Position numbers and translations under genes: made by a program | Notes under the pieces: model-generated | Databases searched by the model: none | The model's input: only the letters and a program-made list of their open reading frames with translations | Told to the model about the DNA's origin: nothing | DNA from: an uncultured Cyclobacteriaceae bacterium | Lineage (GTDB): Bacteria > Bacteroidota > Bacteroidia > Cytophagales > Cyclobacteriaceae | DNA: 64,000 nucleotides | Assembly (NCBI GenBank): GCA_943788235.1 | Contig: CALSPM010000002.1 | Span: forward strand, 595,983-659,982 | Reading direction: 5' to 3' | Shown: positions 37,028 through 46,492 of the stretch, one piece after another | Position numbering within the stretch: the first letter of the stretch is position 1 | Layout of the letters: every line of letters begins with the position of its first letter

Positions 37028-37558
37028 ATGAATTTAAACGATCTCAAATACTCCATAGGTAAATTAGAAATGCCTACTTCCCTAGTAATGAATGAAATAA
37101 AGGAAGGTATTGAAGCCCATGCCTCATTTCCTGAAAAACTGAAGACGCTGGTTAAGTCTATCTGAGTGGAACAAGAAGATTGGCTCTATAGACCGGATAG
37201 ATAGAGTATTAATCAAGTCATACACCATTATGCCGACAGTCATATGCAATCGGTCACCCGGATTAAGTGGGGGCTAACGGAGTCAACACCCATCATCAAA
37301 ACCTATCACGAAGCATTGTGAGCGCAAATGTCCGATTACCATGGACCGATACAACCCTCACTTGGAATAATCTCGAGTTTACATGCCCGATGGGTTTATT
37401 TATTGAATTCCATGAAACCTCAGGATTTTGAAAAAACATTTGTACATCACGATGGGGAAATGAGATTGGATGAGGTTTAAGCCCTCTATGCATGGCATGG
37501 TGAGCATCATTTGGCTCATATATGTCAAGCGCTCAATTCAAAAGTAAGTTATACTTAG
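37028..37558 (+). pseudogene. YfiT/DinB family metal-dependent thiol transferase, four in-frame stops
   Basis: One unbroken 177-codon frame encodes a recognisable YfiT/DinB four-helix-bundle protein: MNLNDLKYSIGKLEMPTSL, HHYADSHMQSVTRIKWGLTE, QPSLGIISSLHARWVYLL and the metal motif WHGEHHLAHI. The metal His residues are present. Four stop codons interrupt it: TGA 37163-37165, TAG 37202-37204 (where a Trp is expected), TGA 37319-37321 (Trp expected) and TAA 37478-37480. There is no frameshift. YfiT proteins belong to the bacillithiol S-transferase family. Stops at Trp codons are consistent with G-to-A changes. The gene is clearly non-functional but recently lost, since the frame is still aligned. 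Confidence 0.88.
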
Positions 37559-37683
37559 CTGAAGTGTAGTTTCTTTATTTATATGCTCCCTTTATATTCA
37601 TTTTAAGAACATAAGTAGCTTTTGAGGCAGACATAAGAAGAAAGTCTCGTTGTTCAATCAAAAAAACAACCGTTCCTGATACA

Positions 37684-39219
37684 CTAAGAATCATTTATCA
37701 TTTTCTCAACTGTTTCTATTATGGTCTTCTTTGGAGGAGACACTTTCGAAACTATAAATCCAACGATCATAGCCATTAAAAAAGAGGGTGCTAGTACATC
37801 AAGTTCTATAAAATAATCACCTACCCCTTCCATATTTGATACTACAAACTTGAAAAAAATGATAGAAAAAAATCCGGTAATCATAGAAGCAATAGCTCCT
37901 TTTTCAGAAAATCCTTTCCAAAACAATGATAAAATAATTACCGGACAAAAAGTGGCTGCAATACCGGACCATCCAAATATCATGATCCAAAAAATCTTCC
38001 TATCCGGATACAAATAGTATAATAAAATTGCAATACCCAGTGCCATTAGTGCCATTCCAATGGTAACTAGTCTTGAAACTTTTGTCAAGTCTTGATCTTT
38101 TAAATCAGGTCTGAATATTTTTTGATAGAAATCTCTCGTAATTGCACTAGAGGCAAGAATAAGAAGAGAATCAATGGTTGACATAATTGCTGAAAGTACA
38201 ATGGCAATAAAGATAGCAACTAAAATTGCTGGTAAGAATTCATTGGTTACCAAGCTCAAAACATTTTCTCCTCCTGTCCCTAAAATAACTTCGGGATCTT
38301 GACCTTTTTGTGTAAAATAAATTCGAGCAAGAATTCCAATCGTGACTGCTGCAGCATCAGTTAATAATGTAAAAAGCAGTGCAACCCATTTACCTTTATC
38401 AATTTCTTTTTCGCTTTTAATAGACATAAAGCGAACATACACTTGTGGTGATCCTAAAAAACCCAATCCGATCATTGAGAAACCTAAAATCGTAAATAAA
38501 TTAAGCCAGCTATTATCGCATCTCCCCAGGAATTGTGTTAAGGTGGGATCAATAGCGTTGAGTCCTGCAGTAATTCCCACTCCATGATCCATGGAAAACC
38601 ATACAACAATTGGCAATAAAACTAATCCAAAAAACATTAAAATACCTTGAAACATATCAGACCAAACAGCAGCTACGAATCCACCTATAAAAATATAGAG
38701 CAAGACAATAAAAAATCCAATTATCGCACCCACTCGATAGTCAATATTAAGCATTGATTCAAAGGCAATTCCAGTAACATCCATTTGGGAAGCGACATAT
38801 ATAACCACAAATATGACGAGTGCCGAAGCAGCTACAATTCGAAGTGTATTTGTAGATGATTTAAAATGTGCCTCAAGGTAGTCTGGTATGGTAATCGCAT
38901 TATATTGATCAGATAATTTTTTGAACCGCGTTGCCATGAATTGCCAAGAAACAAAAACTCCAAGAAGTTCTCCCAAAACGACCCAATAGCCTGAATATCC
39001 GGCTATTGCACCCATACCTGTAAGACCGATGAGTAACCAACCTGATTCACCGGTGGCCCTTGCAGAAAAAGCAACAGCCAAAAAACCCATATTTTTTCCA
39101 CCGACATAATAATCACTCATGCCTTTGATTCTCCTGGAGGCTAGGATTCCAATGAAAAATAATATGCCAACGTAAAAAGTGAGAACAACTAATTTGATTA
39201 CTAATTCTGGATCGTTCAA
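37684..39219 (-). CDS. Sodium:solute symporter, proline permease-like
   Basis: 511 residues with 12-13 transmembrane helices of the SSS/PutP group. Features: DYYVGGKNMGFLAVAFSARATGESGWLLIGL near helix 2, GGFVAAVWSDMFQG, GSPQVYVRFMSIKSEKEI and IFIAIVLSAIMSTIDSLLILASSAITRDF (sodium site, helix 8). PutP carries proline with sodium. The family also carries taurine, betaine and other small organics, so substrate assignment is tentative. It is divergent from the cysteine dioxygenase/decarboxylase pair at 39456-41459. It may supply or export the related amino-sulfonate, but this is inference only. Confidence 0.88.
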   Translation of the reverse strand: MNDPELVIKLVVLTFYVGILFFIGILASRRIKGMSDYYVGGKNMGFLAVAFSARATGESGWLLIGLTGMGAIAGYSGYWVVLGELLGVFVSWQFMATRFKKLSDQYNAITIPDYLEAHFKSSTNTLRIVAASALVIFVVIYVASQMDVTGIAFESMLNIDYRVGAIIGFFIVLLYIFIGGFVAAVWSDMFQGILMFFGLVLLPIVVWFSMDHGVGITAGLNAIDPTLTQFLGRCDNSWLNLFTILGFSMIGLGFLGSPQVYVRFMSIKSEKEIDKGKWVALLFTLLTDAAAVTIGILARIYFTQKGQDPEVILGTGGENVLSLVTNEFLPAILVAIFIAIVLSAIMSTIDSLLILASSAITRDFYQKIFRPDLKDQDLTKVSRLVTIGMALMALGIAILLYYLYPDRKIFWIMIFGWSGIAATFCPVIILSLFWKGFSEKGAIASMITGFFSIIFFKFVVSNMEGVGDYFIELDVLAPSFLMAMIVGFIVSKVSPPKKTIIETVEKMINDS

Positions 39220-39350
39220 AATATATATTTATATTATTTTATCTCAATTAATTTCAGATGGATCTCTCAAATAAAATAAAAAGTACCCATTCTGCAATTC
39301 TACCCAAAATGTTTAATAAACAGATAAAAATTACTCTTTTTCATAAATAC

Positions 39351-39382
39351 TTGAAAAAATTGATCGGAGATTGCTAACTTTG
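39351..39382 (+). promoter_or_regulatory. Bacteroidota promoter of the cysteine dioxygenase operon
   Basis: TTG at 39351-39353 is followed after 21 nt by TAACTTTG at 39375-39382, matching the Bacteroidota sigma consensus TTG-N19-21-TAnnTTTG. The start would be near 39389, giving a leader of 70-95 nt before the dioxygenase start. A second TAGATTTG at 39425 is less well spaced. Confidence 0.6.
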
Positions 39383-39482
39383 AATTGTAAAATTACTTTG
39401 AAAAATTTACTAAAAGCGATTAGTTAGATTTGAAAACTTACCTTGGATCTGCTCATTGAATGAACAGAAAAAAGATGAAAAA

Positions 39483-40034
39483 ATGATAAAGGCTATCGAA
39501 AAGAAGCAGAAGAAAATTCATTCATTAAACCTATTAATTAGTGCTCTTAAAAATGAGCAAAGTACGAAGTACCATGACATTTTACATTCAATGGAGATAC
39601 AAAAGAGTGCTTTTGAAATTTTTTGTTCTTGGTCTGAATCAACCTATACTCGGAATTGTATTTTTGAAAATGAACGATTTGAGCTGATCCTAATTTGTTG
39701 GCAATCAAGTCAAAAAACCCCTATTCATGATCATGGAGGTGAGGAATGTTGGGTGAAATTCATAGATGGTGAATTTAAAGAAACAATTTATAGATCGAAT
39801 GAAGTGGGTGAAATCAATATACAGAAATCGACCCTCTTTAAAGCAGGGGATATTTCCTATATGATCGATTTCATGGGTTGTCATCAATTAAAAAACCTAT
39901 CCAACCAACGAGCGCTCTCACTCCATTTATATGCAAAGCCTATTCGTAATTGCAACATTTATGATGAACAATCAAAGGAATTTGTGCAAAAAAAAATGAG
40001 TTATCACACAGTTTCTAATACTACGATCAATTAA
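39483..40034 (+). CDS. Cysteine dioxygenase family protein
   Basis: About 183 residues (192 if the TTG at 39456 is used). The cupin iron site is visible: TPIHDHGGEECWVKF gives His-x-His and the Cys that crosslinks to Tyr in type I enzymes, and DFMGCHQLKN gives the third His. Length and motifs match the CDO_I family, which oxidises cysteine to cysteine sulfinate with O2. The next gene, 15 bp away, encodes a PLP decarboxylase of the cysteine-sulfinate type. Together they would form hypotaurine. It is cytoplasmic, with no signal peptide. It could alternatively use another thiol, for example 3-mercaptopropionate. Confidence 0.85.
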   Translation: MIKAIEKKQKKIHSLNLLISALKNEQSTKYHDILHSMEIQKSAFEIFCSWSESTYTRNCIFENERFELILICWQSSQKTPIHDHGGEECWVKFIDGEFKETIYRSNEVGEINIQKSTLFKAGDISYMIDFMGCHQLKNLSNQRALSLHLYAKPIRNCNIYDEQSKEFVQKKMSYHTVSNTTIN

Positions 40035-40049
40035 TTACAATAAAATTAT

Positions 40050-41459
40050 ATGTCCAAAATAAATAGTGATTTAGTTCTATTTAATGAACTGGTTGAAGTA
40101 TTGTTAAATGAAGAACATAAGCATCCAGTAGCCGATCGAATAGAAGCTGACAAACTTTACGATACTCTAGACCTTTCGCTAAAACCCACCCCCATTGTTG
40201 ATAATAAGCTAAAAAATCTACTCAAAGAAGTCATAATTTCTACGCCCAAAACAGCAACAAAATTATTTTTTAATCAACTTTTTGGAGGAAGACAAAGTAA
40301 GGCCATTTTGGGTGATTTACTAGCAGTAATGCTTAATAACAGCATGTATACCTATAAAGTTGCCGGTCCCCAAGTTGGTATTGAACAAGAGATTATAAGA
40401 AAATCTTGTGAGATGATCGGTTATGGCTCTCAAAGTAATGGTACCTTTCCAACTGGGGGTTCGATGAGCAATTATATGGCCTTAGTCATGGCTAGAGATA
40501 CCAAAGATTACCATTGTAGAGAAAAGGGTATGTCCAAACCAATGATTGTTTACACTTCTCGAGAATCGCATTATTCAAATTCAAAAAATGCAAGCTTTGC
40601 AGGAATTGGCAAGAGCAACATTAGATATATTCATACTGATTCCAGAGGAAAAATGCTCCCGAACCATTTGGAAGCACAAATTATTAAAGATCTCGATGAA
40701 GGTTTTGTTCCCACTTATGTAAATGCTACCGCAGGCACGACCGTTTTAGGGAGTTTTGATCCAATAGATAAAATTGCTGATATCACAGAGAAATATAATC
40801 TTTGGCTCCATGTCGATGGTGCATATTGTGGAAGCGTTATTTTCAGCGATAAATTTAAATATCTTGTTGGTGGAATAGAAAGATCAAATTCTTTCAGCTA
40901 TAATGCGCACAAGATGTTGGGAACCCCTTTAACTTGTTCAGTCTTGTTAGTAAACGATAAAAAACATTTACACAACTCCTTCAGTAATGATGCAGATTAT
41001 CTTTATCAAACAGATGGTGACGATTTCAACTTAGGTAAAACTTCGTTCCAATGTGGAAGAAGGAATGATGCACTGAAATTCTGGACACTTTGGAAATCAA
41101 TTGGGACTAATGGATTGAAACAAATTGTAGATAAACAATTTGAACTTGCAGATATTGCTCGAGCATATATTAAAAGTAATCCCGATTATACACTATATAG
41201 TTTTGATGATTCAATCTCAGTCTGTTTTAATTATCAAGGAATTGACGCAATGACACTTTGCACAGCTCTATATGAACATCAAATTACGGTCGTTGGCTTC
41301 GGGTCTTTTAATGATGATACATTTATTAGACTAGTAACAATTAATACCAATAATAAAGAATATGATATTTTGAACTTCTTTAAAGTACTTGAAGCCTACG
41401 TTAGTAAAACTTCAAAAATAAAAAAATTAAAGAAGGAAGTTCTGGAGCAGGCCGAATAA
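40050..41459 (+). CDS. PLP-dependent decarboxylase, cysteine sulfinate decarboxylase-like
   Basis: 469 residues of the group II decarboxylase family (GAD/CSAD/aspartate 1-decarboxylase). Key parts: FPTGGSMSNYMALVMAR, NATAGTTVLGSFDPIDK, WLHVDGAYCGSVIF, SFSYNAHKMLGTPLTC (PLP Lys) and FQCGRRNDALKFW. GGS-SN plus QCGRR is closer to cysteine sulfinate decarboxylase than to glutamate decarboxylase as I know these motifs. It would convert cysteine sulfinate to hypotaurine, or possibly aspartate to beta-alanine. The preceding cysteine dioxygenase strengthens the first option. Confidence 0.8.
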   Translation: MSKINSDLVLFNELVEVLLNEEHKHPVADRIEADKLYDTLDLSLKPTPIVDNKLKNLLKEVIISTPKTATKLFFNQLFGGRQSKAILGDLLAVMLNNSMYTYKVAGPQVGIEQEIIRKSCEMIGYGSQSNGTFPTGGSMSNYMALVMARDTKDYHCREKGMSKPMIVYTSRESHYSNSKNASFAGIGKSNIRYIHTDSRGKMLPNHLEAQIIKDLDEGFVPTYVNATAGTTVLGSFDPIDKIADITEKYNLWLHVDGAYCGSVIFSDKFKYLVGGIERSNSFSYNAHKMLGTPLTCSVLLVNDKKHLHNSFSNDADYLYQTDGDDFNLGKTSFQCGRRNDALKFWTLWKSIGTNGLKQIVDKQFELADIARAYIKSNPDYTLYSFDDSISVCFNYQGIDAMTLCTALYEHQITVVGFGSFNDDTFIRLVTINTNNKEYDILNFFKVLEAYVSKTSKIKKLKKEVLEQAE

Positions 41460-41832
41460 TTATGATAAGCCTTTTGAAAAGGTAGTAACAAATGAAATTT
41501 CCTGTTACTCAGGATGAGCACAAAATATTTTTATTCTCTTCAGAGATGATAAAAAAAAGATTGAGTGGCCTACTTTTGAATATATGGGTAATTACTAATA
41601 TTTGAATTTTGCTATAATCTATTCCATCCCAACTCATGCATAAAATCATTCTTTAAATTCTATTTTATTCAGAGATTATCAACCCACTAGGTCAATAAGC
41701 ATTCTCCATTGTATTTTTATTTCAAAACATATTTGATAATAAATTATTATCAAATAATATAACGAAAACTATAGCCATCTGATAAATATTCAACGTAGGT
41801 ATCTGGTCAAAAGAATCTATTATGTACCCCAC
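41460..41832. other. Intergenic region, convergent genes, no gene seen
   Basis: 373 bp, very AT-rich. No meaningful coding frame and no terminator with a clear stem-loop and T run were identified. It contains the long palindrome described separately. Confidence 0.6.
41730..41756. repeat. 27-bp near-perfect palindrome, 13-bp arms
   Basis: TATTTGATAATAA followed by one central A and its exact reverse complement. The single-base centre is unlike a terminator and more like an operator or cruciform. It lies between convergent genes, ~270 bp downstream of the decarboxylase. Confidence 0.8.
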
Positions 41833-42732
41833 TTATTTAAAAGATTGAGATGCTCCACTTACTTCCATTTTCAATTGATAAATAGCCTTTGATGCAGTAA
41901 TGAAAAGAATGTCTCGATGGCGTCCACCGAAAGTCACATTGGCCGTCCAAGGTTCATCAATGTTGATATGCTCAATTTTTTTACCTTTAGCATCAAAAAT
42001 ATAAACGCCGTCCCCTGTGAGGTAAACATTGCCTTGCGCATCAAGGGTCATCCCATCTGATCCCATCGCTACGAACCATTTTTTATTGGATAAATTTCCA
42101 TCGGCTTCTATTTGATAACTGTACGTCATTTGCGCATCTATATCGGCAACATATAACAAGGATCCATCCGGTGTACCTATGATTCCATTGGGTTGCTCTA
42201 AACCTGTAGCTACTGTCTTTACTGCACCTGTTGGTGATAAATAATAGACATTATTAGAGGACAAATAGGGCGCAGTATGCAGCCAATAAGGACGTTGATA
42301 AAAAGGGTCTGTAAAATAAACACCACCTTTGGGATCCACCCAGAGATCGTTAGGTCCGTTCAATCGTGTACCTTGAAAATCTTTTAAAAGAACCTCGATG
42401 TTTTTATCAGTATCAATTTTCCATAATTGACCCAACTCATCGGTACAAGCATATAAATTATCCTCTGCGTCAAAATACAAACCATTGGCACGACCTGATG
42501 GCGTTAAGAAAATTTCAAATTCACCATCAACTGACCATTTAAGTATTTGATCATTGGGCTGATCGGTAAAATAAACATTGCCCCGACTGTCAACAGCTGG
42601 GCCTTCGGTAAAGTCAAAATGATTGGCTATTTTTATTAATTGGGCATCCTTAGCAACAATTGTAGGTGCTTGTGCTGTATTCTTCGGCGACGTAACTAAA
42701 GACACCACAAATAATATTAGTAAATATTTCAT
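41833..42732 (-). CDS. SMP-30/gluconolactonase family protein, exported
   Basis: 299 residues with a signal peptide to NTAQ. The six-bladed propeller shows FTEGPAVDSRGNVYFTDQPND, RLNGPNDLWVDPKGGVYFTDP, EQPNGIIGTPDGSLLYVAD and DGMTLDAQGNVYLTG, with metal-site Glu, Asn and Asp residues in the family's positions. Such proteins hydrolyse sugar lactones using a divalent cation. It follows a sulfatase gene at 25 bp on the same strand, consistent with periplasmic carbohydrate breakdown. Confidence 0.88.
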   Translation of the reverse strand: MKYLLILFVVSLVTSPKNTAQAPTIVAKDAQLIKIANHFDFTEGPAVDSRGNVYFTDQPNDQILKWSVDGEFEIFLTPSGRANGLYFDAEDNLYACTDELGQLWKIDTDKNIEVLLKDFQGTRLNGPNDLWVDPKGGVYFTDPFYQRPYWLHTAPYLSSNNVYYLSPTGAVKTVATGLEQPNGIIGTPDGSLLYVADIDAQMTYSYQIEADGNLSNKKWFVAMGSDGMTLDAQGNVYLTGDGVYIFDAKGKKIEHINIDEPWTANVTFGGRHRDILFITASKAIYQLKMEVSGASQSFK

Positions 42733-42757
42733 TTAAATACACTTCTGAATTTATAAA

Positions 42758-44146
42758 CTATTCCAATTCAAACTTTACCTTATGTTTTTGCGCATATCTC
42801 AGCATTTTTTTGAAGACCTCAGGATGATCTTCCTGTACATCTTGAGTTTCCATAGGATCGTTAGCCAAATCATAAAGCGTTAAATCAATGGAGGCTTGCT
42901 CATATTTTCCAGGAATACCATCGCTACCTGTAGAGGGACGTGTTCTGTAATTATGAGGCAGGTGCAATTTCCACCGACCACTTCCGCTCATCACAGACTC
43001 TAATCTTGGCCCTGTCGTAAATGCATAATAATCATGTGGCGACATTTGCTTTTCTCTTGTAATTAAATCCCAGATATTTTTACCATCTATCGGCTGCTGT
43101 GGTAAAGGGGTCTCTGTTAAATGAGCAATGGTTGGGAGTAGATCAATAGATAGAAATACCTGATCGGAAACCGAACCTGGAGCCAACTTACCAGGATATT
43201 TGATGATACATGCCACTTTCGTCCCACCATCAAATGAAGTCCCTTTGGCTTCCCTAAAGGGAGTGGTTCCCGCATGATTCCCATAAGAAATCCATGGCCC
43301 ATTGTCAGAGGTGAAGACCACAAGGGTCTCTTCATCAATACCTGCCACACTTAGGGCATCCATGATCCGACCTATAGATGCATCTAATTCTACAATGACA
43401 TCCCCAAAAAGCCCCACTCCCGACTTCCCTTCAAAGGCTTCACTACAAAACAGTGGGACATGGGGCATTGAATAGGGAACGTATAAAAAAAAGGGTTGTA
43501 GAGCATAATCATTAATGAAATTTACGGCATCATCTGTGGCCCATTTCGTTAAGTTACGTTGATCTGCTCTAGAAACAGCTTCTATTTCTACTTGACCATT
43601 TTTCCAATACTGGAGTGGAAATTTTCCCCAAAATTCTGGATTCTCCGGATGATATTCCCACATATCGTTGCTGTACATCAGTCCAGAAGAAACGTCAAAT
43701 CCGCGTTGATGGGGACGCGTGTTTTCTTGATCTCCTAAATGCCACTTACCAAAAATCCCCGTTTTATAACCATCTGCACTATAAATTTCAGCCATCGTAG
43801 GGAAATCAGGTGACAACCCTCTTTCCTTTGGCGCATGTGCATTAAAAACCTTCGTTCTTCCTGGATAACTACCTGTCAACAAAGCCGCCCTTGATGCAGA
43901 ACAAATCGCCTGTGGCACATAAAAATTTCGATAAACTACCCCCTCTTTGGCCAATCGATTTACTTGAGGTGTTTGTATCCCTTTTTGGCCAAATGGCTCA
44001 AAATCACTCCATCCCGAGTCATCTAAAAAGATAATGACGACATTGAGCTTATTGCTTGTGAGCGATTCGGGCTTTCCGCACCTCATCAATAAACTCAGAC
44101 AGCTTAGCACCGTCAATAAAATAAAAAATTTTGTATGATGCATCAT
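42758..44146 (-). CDS. Arylsulfatase-type formylglycine sulfatase, lipoprotein
   Basis: 462 residues. The signal ends CLSLLMRC (probable lipid Cys). The metal site is IIFLDDSGWSD. The formylglycine motif is QAICSASRAALLTGSYPGR, with the CxAxR form compatible with aerobic FGE or anaerobic maturases. Further sites are FGKWHLGD, SMPHVPLF and VFTSDNGPWISYG. It would cleave sulfate esters, probably from a sulfated glycan. The neighbours are an SMP-30 protein and, across a dead transporter, nagB. No maturation enzyme is visible in the window. Two adjacent Met codons could start it. Confidence 0.92.
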   Translation of the reverse strand: MMHHTKFFILLTVLSCLSLLMRCGKPESLTSNKLNVVIIFLDDSGWSDFEPFGQKGIQTPQVNRLAKEGVVYRNFYVPQAICSASRAALLTGSYPGRTKVFNAHAPKERGLSPDFPTMAEIYSADGYKTGIFGKWHLGDQENTRPHQRGFDVSSGLMYSNDMWEYHPENPEFWGKFPLQYWKNGQVEIEAVSRADQRNLTKWATDDAVNFINDYALQPFFLYVPYSMPHVPLFCSEAFEGKSGVGLFGDVIVELDASIGRIMDALSVAGIDEETLVVFTSDNGPWISYGNHAGTTPFREAKGTSFDGGTKVACIIKYPGKLAPGSVSDQVFLSIDLLPTIAHLTETPLPQQPIDGKNIWDLITREKQMSPHDYYAFTTGPRLESVMSGSGRWKLHLPHNYRTRPSTGSDGIPGKYEQASIDLTLYDLANDPMETQDVQEDHPEVFKKMLRYAQKHKVKFELE

Positions 44147-44235
44147 GAGCGTAGAATAATCAATAAATCATTAAAATAGAAAAAGATAAGGCTTAATAAT
44201 AAGATCATTATGCTTTAAATTAATACAAAAAATTC

Positions 44236-45412
44236 ATGATCACTAGAAGTCCTTAAATTGTTTTTTTGATTCTACTGATATTTTTTGTCATCTCCTTTAT
44301 AAACAACATTATAGGACCTTTAATACCTGATATTATCGAGAGTTTTGACCTTAGTTTGACCTTAGTCGCTTTGATCCCATTGGTCTTGTTTATCGCCTAT
44401 GCTATCATGTCTATTCCCGCAGGCATACTGCTCCCAAGCTATCTCACTGATTTGTTTTCATACTTCACCATTAGTTGTGGTATGACCGTACTTCAAGTAG
44501 TCATTAACCTTCTTTTAAGAGCCACTGGTGGCGAAGAACATTTCGCGATGTATGCTGTTTTGTACAATTAGTTTTTGGATTTGTCTCCCTTTTTTAAGCC
44601 CCCTAGTTTATACTCAATTAGCCTCTGAAACGTTTTTTGCGAATAAGCATTCATTTCTTCACACGTTCAGTACTTTTTTGGGCTCCATAGAGTTACCTTG
44701 AATATCCTTGTATTTTTTATTTTCTGTTATCAGCCTCTTTATGATCCTCATTTTGATTTTTTCAAAATTTCCTAAAGTTGAACTTAAATCAAATGAAAAA
44801 TTAGGTGCTCTCGCCACGCACATTAAACTATTTAAAAATAAGCAAATACGATTATTTTTTTTAGGAATGATTTGTTAGCTAGGTGCCGAACAGGGTATTG
44901 CGAATTGGATTTCTCAATTCCTTAATGTGTATCATGGCATTGATCCAAAAATATTGGAGGCAGCCACCATTTCTGATTTTTGGGGATTAATGAACTTGGG
45001 TGAGATTATTAGGCTTATTCTTTTAAAAATCTTTGATAGTCGATCGGTTCTTATTACTCTTTCAGGGCTTGCTATGATTTGCCTAATCCTCGCGTTTTTC
45101 GGTCCGGCTGAAATCGCTTTGATTTGCTTCCCATTAACGGATTTATTTTTATCGGTAATGTATCCCATTCTTTTTTCTTTAACATTGAATTCCTTTGCAG
45201 ACCATCACGGTTCAATTTCAGGAATATTGGTCACGGGAATTATTGGAGGAGCCATCTTACCGCTCATCATTGGCTGGTTAGGAGATGCGGTCGGACTTCG
45301 GTCAGCTCTGTGCTTTTTATTTTTTCCACTTGCCTTTATTTTGAGTACTGGTTTTTGAGCAAAGCCCCTGATCACTAATAAAAAATTACGTTGGTTTTAT
45401 AAAGGATCATAA
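44236..45412 (+). pseudogene. FucP-like sugar:H+ symporter (MFS), degraded
   Basis: Readable fragments of a fucose-permease-type MFS protein: IIGPLIPDIIESFDLSLT, YAIMSIPAGILL, VVINLLLRATGGEEHFAMY, LGAEQGIANWISQFL and GIIGGAILPLIIGWLGD. A TAA at 44254 blocks the ATG at 44236. A segment of about two helices is missing after SIPAGILL. Frameshifts follow near 44570 and 44590, with TGA/TAG stops in W/Y positions near 44700 and 44877, and a final TGA at 45356 before the C-terminal tail. It would have imported sugar; it now cannot. Confidence 0.88.
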
Positions 45413-45494
45413 ATATACAGCCAGCTTTGGCCTTGATTGAGAAGGGTAATTAAGGCTAAAAAAAGTGCCCATCCATTAAATATTTTCAAAGCCT

Positions 45495-46226
45495 TTATTT
45501 AGGATCCAATAAAGAACTGGCAGCCTGGTCTAAAAATACATGACAATTTGGGTGATGACGCAAGAGACTTGCAGGACATGAAAGAGAAACCTCTTCTTCA
45601 AGCATTTTTTTAACGATTGATGCCTTATTTTGACCAACAACCAACAACAATATACTTCTGGCTTCCATGAGCGTCCCTAAACCAAGTGTCAACCCTTGGG
45701 ATAACTTTTGAGGTTGTTCAAAATACTTTTGTCCTGTTTGTATGGTCAAAGGGTCTAAATCAATTATTTGACTTCGTGAATCTACAGGGGTAAATGGTTC
45801 ATTCATCCCAATATGGCCATTAAGACCGAGACCCAAAATGGCTAAGTCAATACCCCCTTGCTTTTTGATATACATCTCATTAATGATACATTCGGAAAAC
45901 ACATCCACCGATCGACCGTCAAAAAAACATATCTGTTTATCAGACACTCCTAAGGGGTTGAAAAGGTCTTGATCCAAATGGTACCTACAACTTCCTATGT
46001 CTTGACCATTTAAACCTATCCATTCATCTAAGCCCAAAAAATGCCAGTCTGCTGTATCTAAGCTGTTTATTTCTACGCTTGTAACCAACTGCTTATAAAC
46101 TCCTTTGGTAGAATCTCCCGAAGCCACGCAAACCAATGGCTCTCGCGTTTCTTTTACCGAATCAATTAAGACCTTCGTCGCAAAGGTGCTCAATTCTTCG
46201 TAAGTATTTGAAATAGTTACATTCAT
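45495..46226 (-). CDS. nagB: Glucosamine-6-phosphate deaminase
   Basis: 243 residues of the NagB/6-phosphogluconolactonase fold. Motifs: VCVASGDSTKGVYKQLV (phosphate loop), FLGLDEWIGL (catalytic Asp/Glu pair region), ILGLGLNGHIGMNEP (base-catalysis His and Asn) and the pentose-type C-terminal end. It converts glucosamine-6-phosphate to fructose-6-phosphate and ammonia, so it channels amino sugars into glycolysis. It lies beside a dead sugar transporter and a sulfatase, which suggests a former or remaining amino-sugar utilisation locus. It is cytoplasmic. Confidence 0.9.
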   Translation of the reverse strand: MNVTISNTYEELSTFATKVLIDSVKETREPLVCVASGDSTKGVYKQLVTSVEINSLDTADWHFLGLDEWIGLNGQDIGSCRYHLDQDLFNPLGVSDKQICFFDGRSVDVFSECIINEMYIKKQGGIDLAILGLGLNGHIGMNEPFTPVDSRSQIIDLDPLTIQTGQKYFEQPQKLSQGLTLGLGTLMEARSILLLVVGQNKASIVKKMLEEEVSLSCPASLLRHHPNCHVFLDQAASSLLDPK

Positions 46227-46274
46227 GTAATTTTATAATATATTTATACTCCTAATATGAAGAAAGCAGATTAC

Positions 46275-46428
46275 AAATAGGCATATAACGCAATATAATA
46301 AAATGAAAGTAAACACTATTTGGTGACCGGCAGAAAAGATTCTCCAAAATAAACCTCCAGATTAGGGGCTCGAAGTCCAAGAAAACGGTCGACTACTTCT
46401 ATGTAAATCTACTTATAATGCCTATTTG
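46275..46428. repeat. Spaced 11-bp inverted repeat
   Basis: CAAATAGGCAT at 46275-46285 and ATGCCTATTTG at 46418-46428 are exact inverted repeats 132 bp apart, in a non-coding stretch of ~266 bp. No ORF lies between them. A small non-autonomous element or a regulatory pair is possible. Confidence 0.55.
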
Positions 46429-46492
46429 AGCCGTGAGAAGTGTTACTGATTTTGAGATTACAAATCAAAGCATAGTTGTAAACTTCCAAAAT

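Noticed and set aside
37028-37558. Stop codons in the YfiT gene as recoding (for example Trp or selenocysteine at TGA)
   Set aside because: All three stop codons occur, at unrelated positions, and intact genes in the window use them normally as ends.
41491-41604. Short open frame after the decarboxylase gene
   Set aside because: About 37 codons without a recognisable motif or a good start signal; composition fits non-coding DNA.
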